6,669 nucleotides of DNA from an uncultured Clostridia bacterium. Its GTDB lineage: Bacteria > Bacillota > Clostridia > Oscillospirales > Acutalibacteraceae. The notes beneath the pieces were generated by a model, which did no database searches, had not been told where the DNA came from, and saw nothing but the letters and a program-made list of their open reading frames with translations. The DNA lies in contig CAUCSW010000037.1 of assembly GCA_958445555.1 (NCBI GenBank), positions 1-6,669 on the forward strand, in the 5' to 3' direction. Positions 5,200-6,669 of this stretch are shown piece after piece (the stretch's first letter is position 1; each line of letters begins with the position of its first letter). Position numbers and translations under genes: made by a program.

Positions 5200-6582
5200 A
5201 TGGATTGTAAAACTTTTTTCGATCAGATAAAGGGAAAAAGGATCGCTCTTTGCGGGGTCGGAGTCAGCAATTCTCCGTTGGTGGAGAACTTTCTCGACAA
5301 GGGTGCCAAGGTGTATGTCTGCGATCGCCGCTCCCGCGAACAAATAGGACCGATAGCGGACGAATTTGAGCGTCACGGTGCGGTACTGCGGCTCGGGGAA
5401 GGGTATCTTGATAATCTTGAGGTGGATATGATATTCCGCACCCCCGGAATGAATTTCAATATGCCGGAGCTTGTCCGTGCAAGAGATAACGGCATTGCGG
5501 TGACAAGCGAGATGGAGGTGTTTTTCGACCTTTGTCCCTCAACGATATTTGCCGTTACGGGATCGGACGGAAAGACTACCACGACTACCCTTATAGCGAA
5601 GATGCTGGAGGCGGAGGGCAAGACAGTCCACATAGGTAGAAACATCGGCGAACCGCTTCTGCCGCGCATCGAAAAAATAAAGCCCGAGGATTTTGTAGTC
5701 GTTGAGCTTTCCTCGTTCCAGCTTATTTCGATGAGAAAGAGTCCGGATATAGCCGTTGTGACCAATGTCGCGCCGAATCATCTTGACATCCACAAGGATA
5801 TGGATGAGTATGTAAACGCCAAGAAGAATATATTGCTGCATCAGAATGCCTTTTCAAGGACCGTGCTCAACGCCGATAATGCGGTCACCGACGGATTTTC
5901 CTCCGAAGTACGCGGTCAGCTTATGAAGTTTTCCATGAACGGCAAGGTGCGCAACGGAGCCTGGCTCGGGAGTGACGGTATGCTCAATATTTCCTACAGG
6001 GGAATAACCGCTCCCGTGATGCACCGCGACGACATAGCGATATTAGGGGACCACAATGTGTCAAACTATCTTGCCGCGATATCGGCGGTATGGGGATATG
6101 CGGGAACCGACAGTATAGTGCGTGTCGCAAAAGAGTTTATGGGAGTCGAGCACAGGATCGAATTTGTAAGAGAGCTTGACGGAGTGAGGTACTACAACGA
6201 TTCGATAGCTTCAAGTCCCACCAGAACGATCGCGGGACTCAAAGCTCTTCCCGATGATGTTGTGCTCATTGCGGGCGGATATGACAAGCATATACCGTTT
6301 GAACCCATGGCACCTTATATAAACGAGAAGGTGAGAGTTCTGCTTCTCTCGGGTCCCACTGCCGACAAGATAGAAAAGGCGGTCACTTCGGATCCGTCAT
6401 ATGATCCGAAGAGACTTACGATAGTGAGGGTCGGGGATATGAAGGAGGCGGTCGAAAAGGCACACGGCATGGCAAAGCCGGGATACACGGTGACGCTCTC
6501 GCCTGCCTGTGCGAGCTTTGACGCTTATCCGAATTTTGTGGCCAGGGGCAAGCATTATAAAGAACTTGTAAACGCTTTGTGA
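5200..6582 (+). CDS. murD: UDP-N-acetylmuramoyl-L-alanine--D-glutamate ligase (MurD)
   Basis: MurD adds D-glutamate to UDP-MurNAc-L-alanine in the cytoplasm, using ATP; it is an essential step of peptidoglycan precursor synthesis. The 460 residues match the usual family length. The N-terminal UDP-substrate domain (about 1-110) has GVGVSNSP at 19-26. The central ATPase domain (about 111-315) has the P-loop GSDGKTT with K125, ELSSFQL with E169, NHLD with H194, the expected carbamylated lysine K208 (NAKKNI) and GDHNVSN at 283-289. The C-terminal domain has EHRIE, NDSIASSP at 333-340, GGYDK with K363 and LSPACASFD at 433-441. The lysine of the E. coli DSKAT motif (K319) is isoleucine here (I336) and the following threonine is serine. 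I recall this variant from other clostridial MurD proteins. murD stands outside the division and cell wall cluster and is followed after 7 bp by a GtrA-like gene. MurT is excluded by the intact MurD C-terminal domain. Confidence 0.93.
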   Translation: MDCKTFFDQIKGKRIALCGVGVSNSPLVENFLDKGAKVYVCDRRSREQIGPIADEFERHGAVLRLGEGYLDNLEVDMIFRTPGMNFNMPELVRARDNGIAVTSEMEVFFDLCPSTIFAVTGSDGKTTTTTLIAKMLEAEGKTVHIGRNIGEPLLPRIEKIKPEDFVVVELSSFQLISMRKSPDIAVVTNVAPNHLDIHKDMDEYVNAKKNILLHQNAFSRTVLNADNAVTDGFSSEVRGQLMKFSMNGKVRNGAWLGSDGMLNISYRGITAPVMHRDDIAILGDHNVSNYLAAISAVWGYAGTDSIVRVAKEFMGVEHRIEFVRELDGVRYYNDSIASSPTRTIAGLKALPDDVVLIAGGYDKHIPFEPMAPYINEKVRVLLLSGPTADKIEKAVTSDPSYDPKRLTIVRVGDMKEAVEKAHGMAKPGYTVTLSPACASFDAYPNFVARGKHYKELVNAL

Positions 6583-6589
6583 GACGAAT

Positions 6590-6669
6590 ATGGAAAAAAT
6601 AAAAAAGATGATCGTGAGACTGTACAACAGTGAAACGATAAGGTACGGTGTCGTAGGCGTTGCCACCAC
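6590..6669 (+). CDS. GtrA-family membrane protein, N-terminal fragment
   Basis: Only 26 complete codons are visible before the window ends. They begin MEKIKKMIVRLYN and continue IRYGVVGVATT. A short basic, amphipathic start followed by an (I/L)RYxxVGxxxT segment is the usual beginning of GtrA-like proteins. These are small four-helix membrane proteins linked to flipping or transfer of polyprenyl-linked sugars in surface polysaccharide and wall glycosylation. The ATG lies 7 bp after the murD stop, so the two genes are probably cotranscribed. The ribosome site is weak (GTGAG), which suggests coupling to murD translation. A second in-frame ATG at 6608 is possible. The family call rests on a short stretch and is moderate. 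Confidence 0.6.
   Translation, partial: MEKIKKMIVRLYNSETIRYGVVGVAT

Overview
The window looks like chromosomal DNA of a Clostridia-type Firmicute, possibly Oscillospirales or Ruminococcaceae. The GC is moderate to high by eye. The evidence is an AddA recombination nuclease (AddAB is the typical Firmicute RecBCD counterpart), a MurD with the clostridial-looking NDSIASSPTRT motif, and purine-rich Shine-Dalgarno sites. The genus cannot be fixed from sequence alone. No phage, transposase, CRISPR array, tRNA or rRNA is visible.

Layout: (1) 1-1179, + strand, the last 392 residues of AddA: helicase motif VI, a repetitive linker and the PD-(D/E)XK nuclease. (2) 1180-1692, a convergent intergenic region of 513 bp. 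It begins directly at the addA stop codon with a compact four-way-junction set of inverted repeats (1180-1361), followed by two strong terminator-like hairpins and a run of G tracts. (3) 4792-1693, - strand, a three-gene operon behind a near-consensus sigma-A promoter: a GxDLY-type SGNH hydrolase, a short-chain dehydrogenase broken by one frameshift, and a TIM-barrel sugar isomerase/epimerase-like protein. (4) About 4793-5199, a divergent intergenic and leader region. (5) 5200-6582, + strand, murD, followed after 7 bp by the start of a probable GtrA-family membrane protein cut off by the window end.

How they may work together: AddA (double-strand break repair) and MurD (cytoplasmic peptidoglycan precursor synthesis) are housekeeping genes. 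The - strand operon looks like a small carbohydrate-modification or catabolic unit: an esterase or deacetylase, an NAD-type oxidoreductase and a sugar isomerase/epimerase. No substrate can be named. murD sits outside the usual mraY-murD-ftsW-murG order and is paired with a GtrA-like gene, which may link precursor synthesis with export of a lipid-linked sugar; this is inference.

The most unusual signal is the 1180-1361 element. Four stems (11, 11, 13+10 and 10 bp) meet at one junction with a single unpaired base. It is either an interspersed palindromic repeat or a structured RNA at the 3' end of addA.
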